A stretch of 64,000 nt of DNA from Tetmemena sp. SeJ-2015 (lineage: Eukaryota > Ciliophora > Spirotrichea > Sporadotrichida > Oxytrichidae). The first letter of the stretch is position 1. Each line of letters opens with the position of its first letter. Below, piece after piece: positions 42,640 through 55,079 of the stretch. Below the pieces are notes generated by a model. It saw only the letters and a program-made list of their open reading frames with translations. It was not told where the DNA came from and searched no databases. The translations under genes were made by a program, and so were the position numbers. The DNA lies in contig JAJKFJ010022751.1 in NCBI GenBank assembly GCA_027382625.1, positions 1 to 64,000 on the forward strand. The letters run 5' to 3'.

Positions 42640-45055
42640 ATTATTTGGCTTTCCTTATAATGACTGAAAGAATCTGAGAAAGAAATGCCTCAGAAAAGTT
42701 TTCTAAAATGCGTTAAACTATATCACTTGCTTCAAGTGCTGTAGTGATCTGATTTCATTTATATTGTCAATCTATTTGCTCAAGTGCCTCGATGAGTATC
42801 TTTGTGTTTATCCTCTTGTAAACAACTTCGAGTAGTTTCTCTTTGCTTCTTCATGCCTTGGATGCTATAGCTCTTTGATTAATTGTTTACAGCCTTGCAT
42901 ACTGATTTGAGGATGGCTCTGATACTAGTGCTGACACTCAGGCTTGAAATAGCATGATATTATTATCTTGGCGTATTGTCTGTCTCGTGTTTTAACTGCA
43001 GTTACTCAACTGGGAAGAGCATCAGTACTCTCAAGTGTCGATGCTAAATCTCATCTTAGTTTTTATTCGTAACTCTTCTCTCTTAAAGTTATTAACTCCC
43101 ATATAGCATATTATTTTTCATACTTGTCATTTGTGTCCTAAATAAAATGTGCACGGCATACTTTTTGATCTGCTTGACAGTATTTTCGACTCGCTTTTAA
43201 TGCTTTTTAAATATTTTGATGTCTCCTTCAAGGTCTTGTTTTATCCTCAATCAAATTTTTATGAGAATTTTAGTTCATTAAAGAATTTTAGAATGATTTT
43301 CTAAATTCCAGGATATAAAGTTACGCTGAATGGATAGCATTTGGTAAGAGTCATGTCTCATATTCTAAACACTTTTCTTAAATAACTTTGAAAAGGTGAG
43401 TCGTGATTAAAATAATCATCCTCGACAACTATAACAATTTCATGAGTGTTCTTCAATCCATTAAAATGTTTAATAATATCTATGCTTAAATTTATTCATA
43501 ATTAAGATGAACTTTCATACTTCGCTGCTTCTTAGCTATTATACTAATGATCAAGGTTTTGCCAGATGATGTTGGAAGATGACTCTTGTTGATATAACTA
43601 GAGCAGCTAAGCACAATAGCAGCAATTGTTGCTTGATGTTTGTTGTTTTTGTACTCATCACAAACATTTTAATTTTATTTCAGATATTTGCATCAATTCT
43701 TTCAATTCCAATTCTCTTTGTTTTTCAAAGTCTGTAATTTCATCTTGGAATATTATTTTGAATCGTTTCCTATTCTAGTACTCTTCCACATTCTTTGACG
43801 AGCTCTATGAAGTTCGCTTGGTAATTTCCCTCATCTAGATTCGTTCATCCAATTCGATGACAGTAACTATATCCTGTTTTGAGAAGTCCTTAATTGATTT
43901 GAAGGATGAGCAAACAACGCTCGAGAAGCAGCTTAATTTATCCTTCTTGTTAATGAGAGAGAATAGTTTGTCTCACCATCTCAGCATCTCAAGTAGCTCT
44001 TCGAAAATTACGTAAAGGTTGGAGAGCACATATACTCTCGAAATGAATTCAAAATGGACCAACTTAGATTTATGAGAGCTATTCATTAGTTTCTTGATGA
44101 AACAAATCCATAAGAAGTTTTTGGTTCATTAAAATCAGATCAGACTCAATCGTATTTAAGCCAAGCTCTTTTATGTATTGCCCTATAGAAGTAAAGTGCT
44201 GTTCAAGATGTTTATCGTCACTAAGCATCAGAGGTTAATGCTCAACAGGAATGCCCTGATCTTGCAAGTACTAGTTAAGGGCGATTATCATTTATTTAAT
44301 ATCTATGATTGAGCATCACCTATTTTTTCTTTTTTTTGGTTGAGTTCAGAAATGGAGAGAGATTATAATATATTGTCTATCCTTCGTGTGCAAGAGTTAT
44401 CATGGTATTCGATTTTTGGAAGTGGATGTTGAGTCCATAATAAAGTACATCATCTTCCGTTCATACTTAATGAGTTTAACTATCTATTCTTGAAAAGTTT
44501 ATCCAGCTTTTCTTGCTCGAAGCTAATTTGGAATTCTTGATATTGAAGAATGAGTTGAGGGTTTTCGATAAATTTCTCAATTATTTTTTTGTAGACATTA
44601 AACTTATGATTAAACTCTAGGTTACTGTAGTTTCCTAAATAATTTAAAAGACTTTAATTTACTAGAGTTCATTTCAGGGTTTTGAAAAGAAGGCCCGTCT
44701 AGAGTTAACTTATCTATTTTAACTTTTTACCATCCTCTTTATATTTTTCTATATAAAAATTTAAGATATAATTGATAAACTCATCATCGTTCTCATGGAA
44801 TAAGTTGATGAAATGAGCTTTTATATTTAGCCTTACCTTTTGACTTTAATGACTTTCTTAATCTTTTCAAACTCTTATCGAGAGAGAAGTGTCTTTTTAG
44901 AGAACCACTTTTGTCTCTAAAAATAATTAACAAATTTATTATATGCATTCTTTGCTTCTAAGTAAGTGAGTTTTTGATTGCTTGGATGTAGATTGCTTGC
45001 TTGTTTTAGTAGTTACTGTTTTGTTATCGTGCTCGCGGCTCGCAGCTCGACCCAT
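42640..45055 (-). CDS. SecA/SF2-like helicase-type ATPase, paralogue 3
   Basis: ATG at 45055 (minus) opens MGRAASREHDNKTVTTK. Successive blocks read LTYLEAKNAYNKFVNYFQRQ, INLFHENDDEFINYILNFYI, YYGLNIHFQKSNTMITLAHE, LNQYLQDQGIPVEHQPLMLS, SRVYVLSNLYVIFEELLEML and RFKIIFQDEITDFEKQRELE. Then come NNKHQATIAAIVLSCSSYIN and Walker A HLPTSSGKTLIISIIAKK (about 43540-43590), and after a shift EIVIVVEDDYFNHDSPF (about 43395-43445, Walker B-like). The C-terminal block ends KILIEALEQID and ALEASDIVQRILENFSEAFL near 42650. The longest of the three paralogues, and the one with the most complete N-terminus; several frameshifts. Confidence 0.55.
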
Positions 45056-45854
45056 CTTCATATAGAAAGCTATCACTGTCGAAGATATCGTTCCTCTTTC
45101 ATTATTTAATATAAGCTGCTATTTAAATGATAGTTAGAAAGCTTTCAATCTAGTATCATAATAAAAGTCACTGTGATTAAATAATCTCAAATATCTATTT
45201 TAAAAATCACAAGGCAAAAACTTTTCAGTTCTCATAAAATTAAAAGCAAGTCCATCAGTTACATTTGGGAGTATAGAAAATCAAATCTATTTACTATATG
45301 AAATCAGCCACGCTACTATAACAATCTCATTCAAATGATAAACTTCAACATTTTTAATATATTTCAAAGAATTGAGACTTAAATTTAAAATCTACTTTGA
45401 ATAGGATTAAGCTTCACTTCTCTCCCTCCCTTGTGTCTCAAAAATTTTCATCTCTATTGTTTCTATCTTAAATTAAAACAGTAGTTTTTGTTTATTACAT
45501 CCAAATTTTATTCACAATTTAGAAATGAGTCTATATCTCAATGATTACTTACCCTTATTTAATTTTGAAGTATGTTTTTACATTAATCCATTAATAAAAG
45601 TTTGTATTTGTTATTACTAATACTTGCTCTTATGGTTACTTTTTAATTTTATTGGAGGCTATGGATTATTTTATTCACTAGAGTATGGATGTTTTAAAAC
45701 TTCTTCACACTTTGAAAAAATAATTTGATTTAACAATCTATTAAAGAGTTATTAAACCTGCTGTCTGTTTGTGACCGTACTTGAAAAAAGAAACAATTCG
45801 AAACTTTATTTAAAAGTCTAAAAAATTTTCATTTCTAAATTCTTAAAAAAATAA

Positions 45855-46470
45855 TCAGATTTATAATATGGAATCCTAAAAAAGGAGATGAGTTTTAGCA
45901 GTCGCTTGAGGATCTTTATGAAAAGAACTTAATGAGAATGGCTCCTCAAGAGTTTTCTGGACGTTACAGGTTCAAGGACAATCTCTGCACATACTTTACA
46001 GAAATACGTAAGCAAATATATTGGTTTTAAAACTTTTATTTTTACTTTTGAACTACATGCCACATATCGAAGGAGTGAATCAAGAGTAATTCACGCAGAT
46101 TTCAAAGGAGAAAATGACTTTTGAAGATGTAGGAGGTCACGATTAGCAATGTCTCTAAAATGATGACCTCTCTGGCGGCAGGTGTTCTGGGTAAAAAAAT
46201 ACGATTCAGATCTACTGATATTCCTACAAGATATGGATGAGAAGTAGAAAACAATTGATAGGTAATACTACTTTAGCGTCTTCAACACCACCCTCCAGTC
46301 AGGCTACCTCACACATATTGTTAAGACCACTTAAGACAAGTGTAATACAGCCTTCGGTGTGTTAAGAAGAGTGATTTTTATATGCTCTCAAAAGAGTGGC
46401 AATTCACAAGCCATCCCTTCATCTCTAGTATTATTCTTCAATTATAGATAAATCATCGATTAGATGATCA
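45855..46470 (+). CDS. Hypothetical protein
   Basis: The first block (NPKKGDEFQQSLEDLYEKNL; MAPQEFSGRYRFKDNLCTYF) ends near 46010, possibly at a GTAAGC intron donor. Further blocks read MPHIEGVNQEQFTQISKEKM, TISNVSKMMTSLAAGVLGKK and FSVFNTTLQSGYLTHIVKTT, with KCNTAFGVLRRVIF near 46370. The frame changes at least twice. No family recognised. Confidence 0.45.
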
Positions 46471-46734
46471 ATAAAATAATTAAACTTGCCTTATGTTTTT
46501 TTATAGCTTTTAACAGAATTTACTTCGGTAGTAAATATAAATAAATTCATTTCTAAAAAACAACTTCATAATGACAGAGTGAGGAATTTTTTAACTTATC
46601 TTTCACCACTAACCTTATTCAGTGCAAGCATCTAAAATAATAAGAGGTTAGTAAACCTTGAAGATTATCAACTTATTTTTATATTATTTTTTGGTTTAGC
46701 TCTAATTATCAATCATTAACATATTCATTTCAGA

Positions 46735-47345
46735 ATTTATCACACTTTAAAGTCTAGTTCTAATGGGAACTCAATGATACGAATGAGATTCTTCATACGG
46801 AGCTTCGAAATGAATCAAGCGCACATAATAAGGCGCAAAAAGATTTCTCTTGCAATCAAATAAAAGTAAGATGATCGATTATATAACTTATAGAGGACTA
46901 AGGATCAAGATTCAGGTAGTTAAACACAATTAAACAGAGAAGGAGAATTTTCTATAGAAATAAAAGAAGTCAAATATCAAAGATAGAGAGAGGGTAAATC
47001 TAAGTCTAAGCAAAGTTAAATAAATTAAGTAGTATATATAGAGCTTGAATACAAACTGAATCTGTATATTTATTTTTTATCACTAATTCGTATATGACCC
47101 ATACTTCAACTTACTTTATCAAAAAAACGAAAATCATTCTAGCTCAAGAAGCAATAAGCTAAGGTGTTCAAAGACAGACTAAACTCTCTTTCAGTAACAT
47201 CATTGAAGATATTTAAGAACGCAGATGGCCATGTGTCAGCCAAGAAAGCTTTCCTACCTATCCAAAGTTCACATGATTGACGCTTCAGATCACAGTCCTA
47301 TGAATAAAAGCCAATAGGGTTAACTTTAAGTCAATCAAGATGAGA
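46735..47345 (+). CDS. Hypothetical coding pieces
   Basis: From 46735 one frame reads FKVQFQWELNDTNEILHTEL and NESSAHNKAQKDFSCNQIKV, preceded by a possible intron (GTAAACC at 46651 to TTTCAG at 46733). From about 47100 another block reads RKSFQLKKQQAKVFKDRLNS and TSLKIFKNADGHVSAKKAFL. They may be parts of one gene. No family recognised. Confidence 0.35.
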
Positions 47346-47479
47346 TAGATTTGACCATTGAATGAATTTTCTTAAGATTTATACCTATCTTAATTAATTA
47401 TTTACATACAACTACCTTAAGATCTTGCCGTCTATCAAACTTAATGACTGCTGTAAAAACTTCATTTAATTTATCTAAA

Positions 47480-48300
47480 ATTTTTTAAGTGCTAGTCTTA
47501 AGCTTTATACTTTAGTATTAATTCTTCAATTCGATTCTGCTGAGGAGAGTAGGTGGGCGTGAAAATAAATTCGATTGAGACCTAGCTGAGTGCTTTTATC
47601 TTTTACCGTGTGGACTCTCAGATTATCAATGACTATAAGGTAGTTTTCTATCTTCAAAGATCTCATGAAAGCCAAGGATGAAGTCTTGAAATTTATCAAT
47701 ATCACTCGATTCGTCATGGATGTAAAAGATTTGAACATCAATGCCTTTTGCCGTATAAAATTCCACAAACGACAACCAAAATTTCTTTAGTTTAGAGTTT
47801 ATCTTATGCTTGATTATTTTGGTTTATCTTACTGTAGACTGATCTCTGTCTAATAGCAAGAAGAATATCACTTCGTTGACGAATATAATTTAGCAGGTGC
47901 TATAAATGGAGCGTTAAATTGAGCAAACCATCTCACTCAAAATAGGCAATTATATTTTTTGTTTTGGACTTTCGTGCTTCCTCACAGTAAATCTCTTTCT
48001 CTTGCTACCATGTCTAAGGTAAATGAATCTCAAGCGAGAGTAGGAAAGGTCAATTGATTACGACACTGAGAACTGCTAAAATTAGAAATTCCAAGTGATA
48101 AGGGTATCGCTAGATATGATGAACTCCTCGATTTCTTGAGGAAGAGTTTATCTCTTGCAGTAAGTCGTTCGCATGAGTTGCAATGAAAGATCAAGTACAA
48201 ATCATTTTAGCTTCAACCATATTCATCGCTGTGAGCTGAAACATCTGCTTATTGATAATTAAAATTTGAGATTTTAAGCTTGCTTGTCCATTCTTATATG
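47480..48300 (-). CDS. Tc1/mariner-type transposase, frameshifted
   Basis: On the minus strand, KRKRFTVRKHESPKQK leads to CQIIFVNEVIFFLLLDRDQS (about 47825-47885; first Asp replaced by Asn in FVNEV). FWLSFVEFYTAKGIDVQIFY follows, and after a shift YLIVIDNLRVHTVKDKSTQL (about 47565-47650, second Asp). After another shift PTYSPQQNRIEELILKYKA gives the third box with its Glu (about 47505-47555). The gene belongs with the 15.3-kb copy (FVDEVIF…LDNLRVH). Two frameshifts and the D-to-N change point to a dead copy. Confidence 0.75.
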
Positions 48301-48309
48301 CCATTTATA

Positions 48310-49300
48310 AGAACATCACCTTTAGACTGTGCTAAATTAATCTTTAGCTAGGCCTAATCTTTTCATCTCTTTATATCTAAAATTAAATTGATTTAATTAT
48401 TATTTATGAGTGGCTTCCAGATTGCTGTTTAATTTATCTTTCTTCATTATTAAAAGGGAAGATTTACATGCTTGAACTTGAGGTCGTCTTCATTTTATAT
48501 GATTTATTTTTGTTGAGCTAAGCAGCATTAAGTTTAAGAACTCTATTTTAAGTGAGGAGTCTGGACGATTTAAATTTCATTATATCTCCCTCTTTCTATG
48601 ACTGAGCAATTATTTTAATTCTAAATCATTATAGTCAAACATTGAATTAAATATAAAACGTCTTCTAATAAATTTGAATTATATTAAGAATTTCTATTAA
48701 ATAAATATAACTGGCGGCCTGATCTCTAAACTTCCTAGCTTAGAGAATGATTAACGAACGAAATTTAATCTTGACTGCAAAGTCTCCAATAGTCAATAAA
48801 AGTGGCAAGTTGCTTAAATAAAAAAAATTCTGTGACAGCAATACTAACTTCTTCTTCTTTTTGAGAAGTCATTAATTAATAATTAATGAGCCCTTTTACT
48901 TTTCTAATTCTAATATTGTACCCACGGAATTAATAAACTTAACTCTCACTTTTTTCACGAGTGGAGAGCAAAGAAATATGAAAAGAGAGGACATGCGAAG
49001 GTAGTTAAATGAGATATATATATCAAATTCCATTTCTAATTTAAATTATTTTAAAGACGTTAAATATTTAAATTCCATGTTGGTAATATGGTAAGGCTGC
49101 CATCTAACTGTGAAGATCTTGGATAATTAATGGGATAGCTGTACTTTTTTTGTAGAGAAAACGATAGAAATCTCTACACTACAACCCAACTAAAATAGAA
49201 AAAAACAGGCTAATTTCGATTAATAAATCAACCATATATGTAGAACACACATAACACTCTCTAGGCTTAGCGAGAAGAATTTCTATCATACCTTTCGGTT
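48310..49300. other. Intergenic stretch, nothing recognised
   Basis: AT-rich, lying between a transposase and the long gene that begins near 49308. No convincing frame seen. Confidence 0.35.
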
Positions 49301-49307
49301 ATGATGC

Positions 49308-51780
49308 ATGAGGATAGACCCAGTTAGAATTAGTTGAGAGTTAGAAATATAAATAAGCCCTCAAGAAGCACTAGGCCCGACTTAAGGAGAACTAAATAAC
49401 TTAAGGACAAACAAAAGTTCACTTACCTCGAACTATAATTTAAACCTAGATAAGTTGGCTAAGTCCTCATTTTTCCCTGTGGCTCTAGGCTTCTTGTCTC
49501 TCTCAATGGTCCTGAATTATGTGCGATATGCTGATGAGGAGGATCAATCATACTTCAAAAATAAAAAATAATTATAAGAAGAAGGTATACTTGTCAGACT
49601 CAGGCCCCCTTCTAGTTTTAAATATTTGATCTCTTGGTCTGGAGAAATCGATTTAGATAAATTCTCAAAAAATTAGCTAAATGTATTTCTTTGTTAAAAA
49701 TAGATGATCATACATTCATATTCAACCTATAATTAAGAATAACTCCTTATTAAGCAAGAAAAAGGGTTCTATAAATTAAGCGGAGATATAGAAAATAATA
49801 AGAATTATAACACAGGAAGCCAGCCTTATCAAGCGAACAAAGGCTATTTTTTGATAGATTAACCGCCACTCAATAGATGAAGTCGGGACTTCTTATGATT
49901 ATAGAAGCTTTCAATTACGAGAGACTTTAAAAATCAATGCGAGGAAGAAAGAGCAAGTATGAGGGCTGTCCTTAGCTTTGACCATGCCAAGCTGATATTG
50001 CCATTACACAAGTCTTGAAAAAGTTCTTGCGTTTGAGTAGTTCCTTCAACTGAGGGGCTCCTAGCATCTGACTCTCTTCGTAAGCAAGTTCATCTTTAAT
50101 AAGACTCTCCAGTTGCATTCACAGTCAATTAAAAGAAATCCATGAAGTCCATCCAAATCAATACTGATACCTTCGGTAACAAAATATATCGACAAAACAT
50201 ATTTATATCAATTCAAAAAGGACGATACTCGGCTTGAGCTTTATCTAGATTTGCCACCCATACCAGTCAACTCAGGAGCTATCACCTTGTTCGAAATCAC
50301 CTCATAAGAGAATATATGACTTTGAACTAAATTAACTACAAGAGCTTATTCAGAAGAATAGCCAAAGTTTAATTGAATTCCTACCACAGCTCAAGTCAGC
50401 CTGAGCAGAGAATCTCTATCAAAATATGTTAAAGACAATTTATGAGTATGCAAGCAAGGGGGCCTTTATTTTTAAATCAAAGCTAGACTATTCATTCGAT
50501 CAATCAAAATTTTTCGATAAGCAAGAGTCAATCGATAAAGAGGAGCCTCTTCTTAAAAGAGCATATTAAACTCATAACGTTCTTGGTATGATCAACGAAA
50601 TAGCTCAAAGTCTGGCTAACTACATCTTCATTAATGAGCCTGACTTCCTTGGAAATATTGAGAATGATCTTTTTGAGCTCGTTATATATAATGTTGGTAT
50701 CATTCCCTTGATGAATGACATGCTTCATAATTTTAAAATAAACTAACAAATTATAAAGCTTTTTCCAAATATTTTACTCTCCTTAAATTAAGTCTTCACA
50801 CAGATGATTAAGGAAGACTCAAGCTAATTAGAGATGTTGCTGTAAATGTAGTTGGAGACCTCATTAGTATTTGTGCCTTAAGAATCTCTTAATATTATCA
50901 GAAGTTGACAACTTCATCAAGTCTATTCATATAATATTCGTTAAGAAATGTGACTTTAGTAATTAAGATGACTATTCTTTTATCTTGGTGAGCTCGCATC
51001 TGATCTTAAATCTAGAAATTATTATTCATTTGAAAGCTCGACTTATTCTTAGAGCGTTCTTCAAAACTTGCAATTATATTGTATGAGAAAGAAAAGTATT
51101 AAAAATAGAAAAATATCATTCTGGATGCGATGAAACCTGATTTTACTAAGTAAACAAACATTCCACTATGTTTCCCAAACAAGTCAAGCGATCTCGGCAA
51201 TGAGGGTTAGAGGATCATAGTAGAAATCCGTCAAAGCAAAGCAGAGGATCGCAGAGTAGGAATTTTGCAAGACAGAAGCTCGATCATTGTTTAAAAAGCA
51301 CTTATCTCTCGAAAATATTTTAATAATTTGTGGACTTCTTTATAGGAATGAATGACCTCCTTGTCTTTAGATATCACAAGAATTTTGAAACTTTGATCTG
51401 AAAGCTTGGTCTAAATATAAACATCCACAACTATTCTCCAAAACCTTGAGTGTATTATTTCTAAGAAACTTTAAGGATTCTGAGGAGTTTAATAGTGTTA
51501 ATTAACATGCCACAGTCATTCAGGTGAGTAAGACCAGATTATATTAGATGGCCTATCGATGAAGTTAGTTGAGGTCGCTTTGCAAGGCCAAGCGCAAAAT
51601 TAGATTAACTCGACTTATCATAAAGAAGATTATCGCCATGCTGTCATTTACGATGATGTTGAAATTATCTTCCCTTCGCTCAGCAGTATTATTGGAGAGA
51701 GAAAGGATACCATCCAGCCATAATAATTATTAAAAAGTATTCTTCCAGTTAGCCTATCAATATTGATTTAATCAAGGTGA
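49308..51780 (+). CDS. Long alpha-helical protein, possibly importin-alpha/ARM-like (~820 aa)
   Basis: The largest clean gene in the window. From ATG 49308 one frame gives QEALGPTQGELNNLRTNKSS, FFPVALGFLSLSMVLNYVRY, EEGILVRLRPPSSFKYLISW and SYDYRSFQLRETLKINARKK. The last is Arg/Lys-rich and loosely like an importin-beta-binding segment. SLEKVLAFEQFLQLRGSQHL follows, up to a shift near 50300. The second frame holds for about 490 codons (LQELIQKNSQSLIEFLPQLK; LGMINEIAQSLANYIFINEP; LFELVIYNVGIIPLMNDMLH; KLFPNILLSLNQVFTQMIKE; VIYDDVEIIFPSLSSIIGER) and ends at a TGA, 51778-51780, followed by AT-rich DNA. Dozens of internal TAA/TAG (Gln) and TGA (Trp). The alpha-solenoid call is tentative. Confidence 0.65.
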
Positions 51781-51784
51781 AACA

Positions 51785-53320
51785 AAAACTTTAAAAAAAG
51801 AAAAACAAATGTGTACACATTCAAATATATATATGCAGTTTTAATATAGGCAAGCAGCACTAAGAATTCTAAAACATTTATATATGAGGATTATATATTT
51901 TATAAATGCTTTTTCTTGTCTTAATTATTTACTGCTTATAGTAGATTATAATTTGTCAGAGCTATAGGAGTAGTTTAAAATTAGCAAGTATGCATTTATT
52001 TTTTAGAGAGTAACGTTTATCGCTACTCATTAGAAATTCTGAGATTAATCCTAACAAAGCTGCACGTATTATATTAGCAAATATATTCTTCTTGATGATT
52101 TAGTGTTTCTAGATGTAGTAGTTTTTGTTCCATTTAGAAAGAAAAGGATCTATAAACTGTCTGTATTTTATTTAAAATAAAAATCATTCTATAAGATAAG
52201 TGTTACTGGAGTAATTTAAATACAGTCACTTTCTTAGAAGCTGATAATTTTCCTAAAAATTAAATAAGTAAATTAGGGTTGAATATGATTATAAGGTGAA
52301 ATCTTGGAAATACAGAAGAATGTAACGATTAATCAACTTTCACATTAAATAATGATGAATCAATTTTTGTTCAGGTCGACTGATTAATTATGAAAAAAAA
52401 TATATTTTAATTTATTTATTTAGAAATGGATACTTTGAGTTCCATTTGTAGTCTTTTACTCTTTTAACTCAAAAAATGATTTAGCTTAATATTTCAAAGA
52501 TAAAATTAGAGTAATTTATAGAATTAGAACTACAATTATTGACATTAACAAAAATATACGCTCACTATACGCTTACTATACGCTCTAATAATATATACAT
52601 ATATATATAATAATTTTTAATAGATTAATTAACATACATTACAAAGATGGAGTTAGCTTTTTTAATACTTAACATTTTAGGGTATGTAAATTAATTATTG
52701 AAGTTTAATATCTATAAAGAAAACTTATAAATCAGATACAAATCGAATTAATAAAATAATTTAAGTGATTTAATTTAAGTTGCCATCTTAGTCATGAATA
52801 ATTAATAGGAAATTAATTTAAGTTTATAAATTTCTCATTATTAATTAAGAAATAGGTTAATTCTTAATAAAGTCACTCAAATTATTAATTAGATATCGTT
52901 ATTTCTTGTCTTAAATAAATCGTAAATTGTGTGTCAACAACTATAATTATTTCCGAATTTTTGATTTAGGGATTTTATAGATCATGGAGCTAGAAAATCA
53001 TGCGGAAGTTTACGGAGCAATCTAATTTATTTGAGATGTAATATTTATGAACGCAAAAACTGTTTGATGTTTGTCTTAATTCCATGCCTTGGGGTCTTAT
53101 TATTTTTCATAATTTCAAATTAGAATGAGTAAATAGATTAATCATTTATTTTACGACGATTCAAATGATTTTACCTTATGATCGTTGATTTTGTTATAAA
53201 TTAATTGTGTGTTTCTTTTTAATTGATTTATTGATAATATATTACGGTTTAAATTAAGAGTTTTATTATACTAAAGAATTTAATACAGAATCGTGAGTGG
53301 TAGGAAACTGATCAAGTATT
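51785..53320. other. AT-rich intergenic stretch with a short repeat cluster
   Basis: Follows the TGA of the long gene. Contains the TATACGCTCAC cluster at 52555-52600 and nothing else recognised. Confidence 0.4.
52555..52600. repeat. TATACGCTCAC repeats, second cluster
   Basis: ATATACGCTCACTATACGCT, then TACTATACGCTCTAATA: about four units of a motif also found at 32470-32560. It is followed by an AT dinucleotide run. Confidence 0.7.
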
Positions 53321-53329
53321 GATCAAATG

Positions 53330-53830
53330 TTCTTAGTTTGTAATAGAGGAGAGAGGTGGTAACTTCTTCAAGACCCTACCTCCCTGTAGCTTTCTCTTGT
53401 TTAACTTTTTGTTTTTGCTGATATGTGCATACTAGTTGAAGTAGTTGGGATTCATCTAAAATATAATATTTACTAAAAGTAAATTTTTGTCTTTATTATC
53501 TCAAATGGCTGTGAAATTGTCCAAAGAGCTCAGAAATATCACTATTCTTAAATGCTTCTTACCTCTGTCAAGACTGACTAGTGTTAGTTAGTTGAGGAAG
53601 TCACTCTCCTTGTCTTTAATCATAGCCTTGAAATTTTAAATGATGTCAGAGAGCTTTAAGTTGTTATTGCTAGAGCTGTTGAGTTCCACATTTAAATTAA
53701 GAGATAACTCAAATTAAAATGTAAATATTAATGGATAAAGAACTTAGACATATAATATTTTTAGGTATTGTGATCAACTATTTTCTTTTAGATTTTCTAG
53801 TATAATTTAAATGCTTATTACAATAATTTC
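53330..53830 (-). CDS. Ubiquitin-like fragment, copy A1
   Basis: The minus strand reads VELNSSSNNNLKLSDIIQNF, then KAMIKDKESDFLNQLTLVSL. It aligns with the ubiquitin segment [24 protein letters not shown] through copies A2 and A3, although the core is degraded. In A3 the codon at LNQ is CAA; here it is TAA, supporting TAA=Gln. A 16-bp GTAAGAAGCATTTAAG may be an intron. Upstream (53700-53830) is the conserved leader TATACTAGAAAATCTAAAAG. Shared downstream DNA (AACATTTGATCA…CCTACCACTCA) defines a repeat unit of about 450 bp. Confidence 0.6.
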
Positions 53831-53839
53831 ATCAGCAAC

Positions 53840-54225
53840 TACATGATTAACAACATATAAACATCAAGGAGTTAAAACCCAAGTTGAACTCGGTGGAGGA
53901 AAGTTTGTTGGACAATATCCCTCCCGATCAGCATAGACTCATTTTTGCAGGCAAGCCCGAAGAGTTTCAAATGTAAACTTGCATTTACATACTTTTGAAC
54001 AACTTCATACAAAAGATTTGCAACTTGAAAAAAGAAAACTATATGCGACTAAAACATTCAAATGGAGTATATCCTGACCGAAATTGACAAGAGCTTTGAA
54101 TGCAGATATAAAAACTAAAAGATAGACTAAATTGGTATTCATAATGATTCAGATACTGATCTAGAAGGAAGTGATTCCCTCATTGAAATTAAAAAAAAAA
54201 AAACTTTAATTTAATATGTAGAGCT
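53840..54225 (+). CDS. Divergent ubiquitin-like protein, copy B5
   Basis: Frames give NNFISNYMINN, KELKPKLNSVEESLLDN, then IPPDQHRLIFAGKPEEFQM, the best-preserved ubiquitin core in the window (IPPDQ-RLIFAGK). An insert and shifts follow, then CDQNIQMEYILTEIDKSFEC (ubiquitin YNIQKESTLHL) and the acidic tail IHNDSDTDLEGSDSLIEIKK. It is divergently placed next to copy A1. No RLRGG terminus. Confidence 0.7.
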
Positions 54226-54388
54226 TTTCTCTTGAACTCTATCTTGGTTTGGTTTAGCTTATCTCTGATATAAATGATTAATTCGCTGATTTTTGTGGTA
54301 ATTGCCGCTTAACGCAGTAATCATAATTGCTAAAAATAAATATTGAACGATAGGCAGTTATTTAAGGAGATTCGCTTAACAAGATCTT

Positions 54389-54660
54389 ATGAAAATGAGT
54401 AAGATGCGATTCCAGTCTATGTTTGACGAACAAGTTGCTCAGAAGAATGTCAAGGGCAAGTAGGGAGATTACCTGTTGACCGAGAAGTAGGGCTGATATA
54501 CTGAATTCATGAAGAGCCAGGATATTTTGATTAATGGAGGGTTATTCCTTAAAATTATATAGGTCAAATACGAATAGTTGATTACGAATGTAAAAAGTTC
54601 AAAATGTAGCGACTCTTAATTGCAAGACAGAGTTTAATTAGTTCACATAAATAATTAAAT
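54389..54660 (+). CDS. Small hypothetical protein
   Basis: ATG at 54389 starts MKMSKMRFQSMFDEQVAQKN and continues GKQGDYLLTEKQGWYTEFMK and DILINGGLFLKIIQ. TAG reads as Gln three times and TGA as Trp once (GWYTEF). After about 60 codons quality drops, possibly at a GTCAAATACG donor or a frame change. No family recognised. Confidence 0.5.
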
Positions 54661-54664
54661 AAAA

Positions 54665-55060
54665 GAATTAATGGCACACTCTATGTCACCTCATTCCTAA
54701 TAATGAATGAGGCAGACGATCTTCATTTTTGTTCATTCTAGAAAACTCTATCAGCAAATCGGAGGAAATAATGTGGATTATTATAAATGCAGACACTTTT
54801 ATCACGAGGAAGAATTTTAGCTAATCAAATAACTTCTCTGTCAAGAAAAGAAAGAAATTCAATTCAAATAATGCCATGCATGAATAGAAGGAATATATCA
54901 GTTGCAGTTTGGAAATAATATGCAGATATCTAAGAGTTCTATTTATTCGCGTTTCATGTATTGCTCGTGTTCCGCCTTTTAATTGAAATAAAATGTTTTC
55001 CCACAGTTGTATTCTAAACTTTTCATATTCACGATAAACTATTCATATTTGATAAAAAAA
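54665..55060 (+). CDS. Possible coding stretch, frame ambiguous
   Basis: Two or three frames look equally protein-like (YYKCRHFYHEEEFQLIKQLL; TLYVTSFLIMNEADDLHFCS). It may link the genes on either side. No start, stop or motif can be fixed. Confidence 0.25.
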
Positions 55061-55079
55061 TAATATTTTGCCTGAGCGA

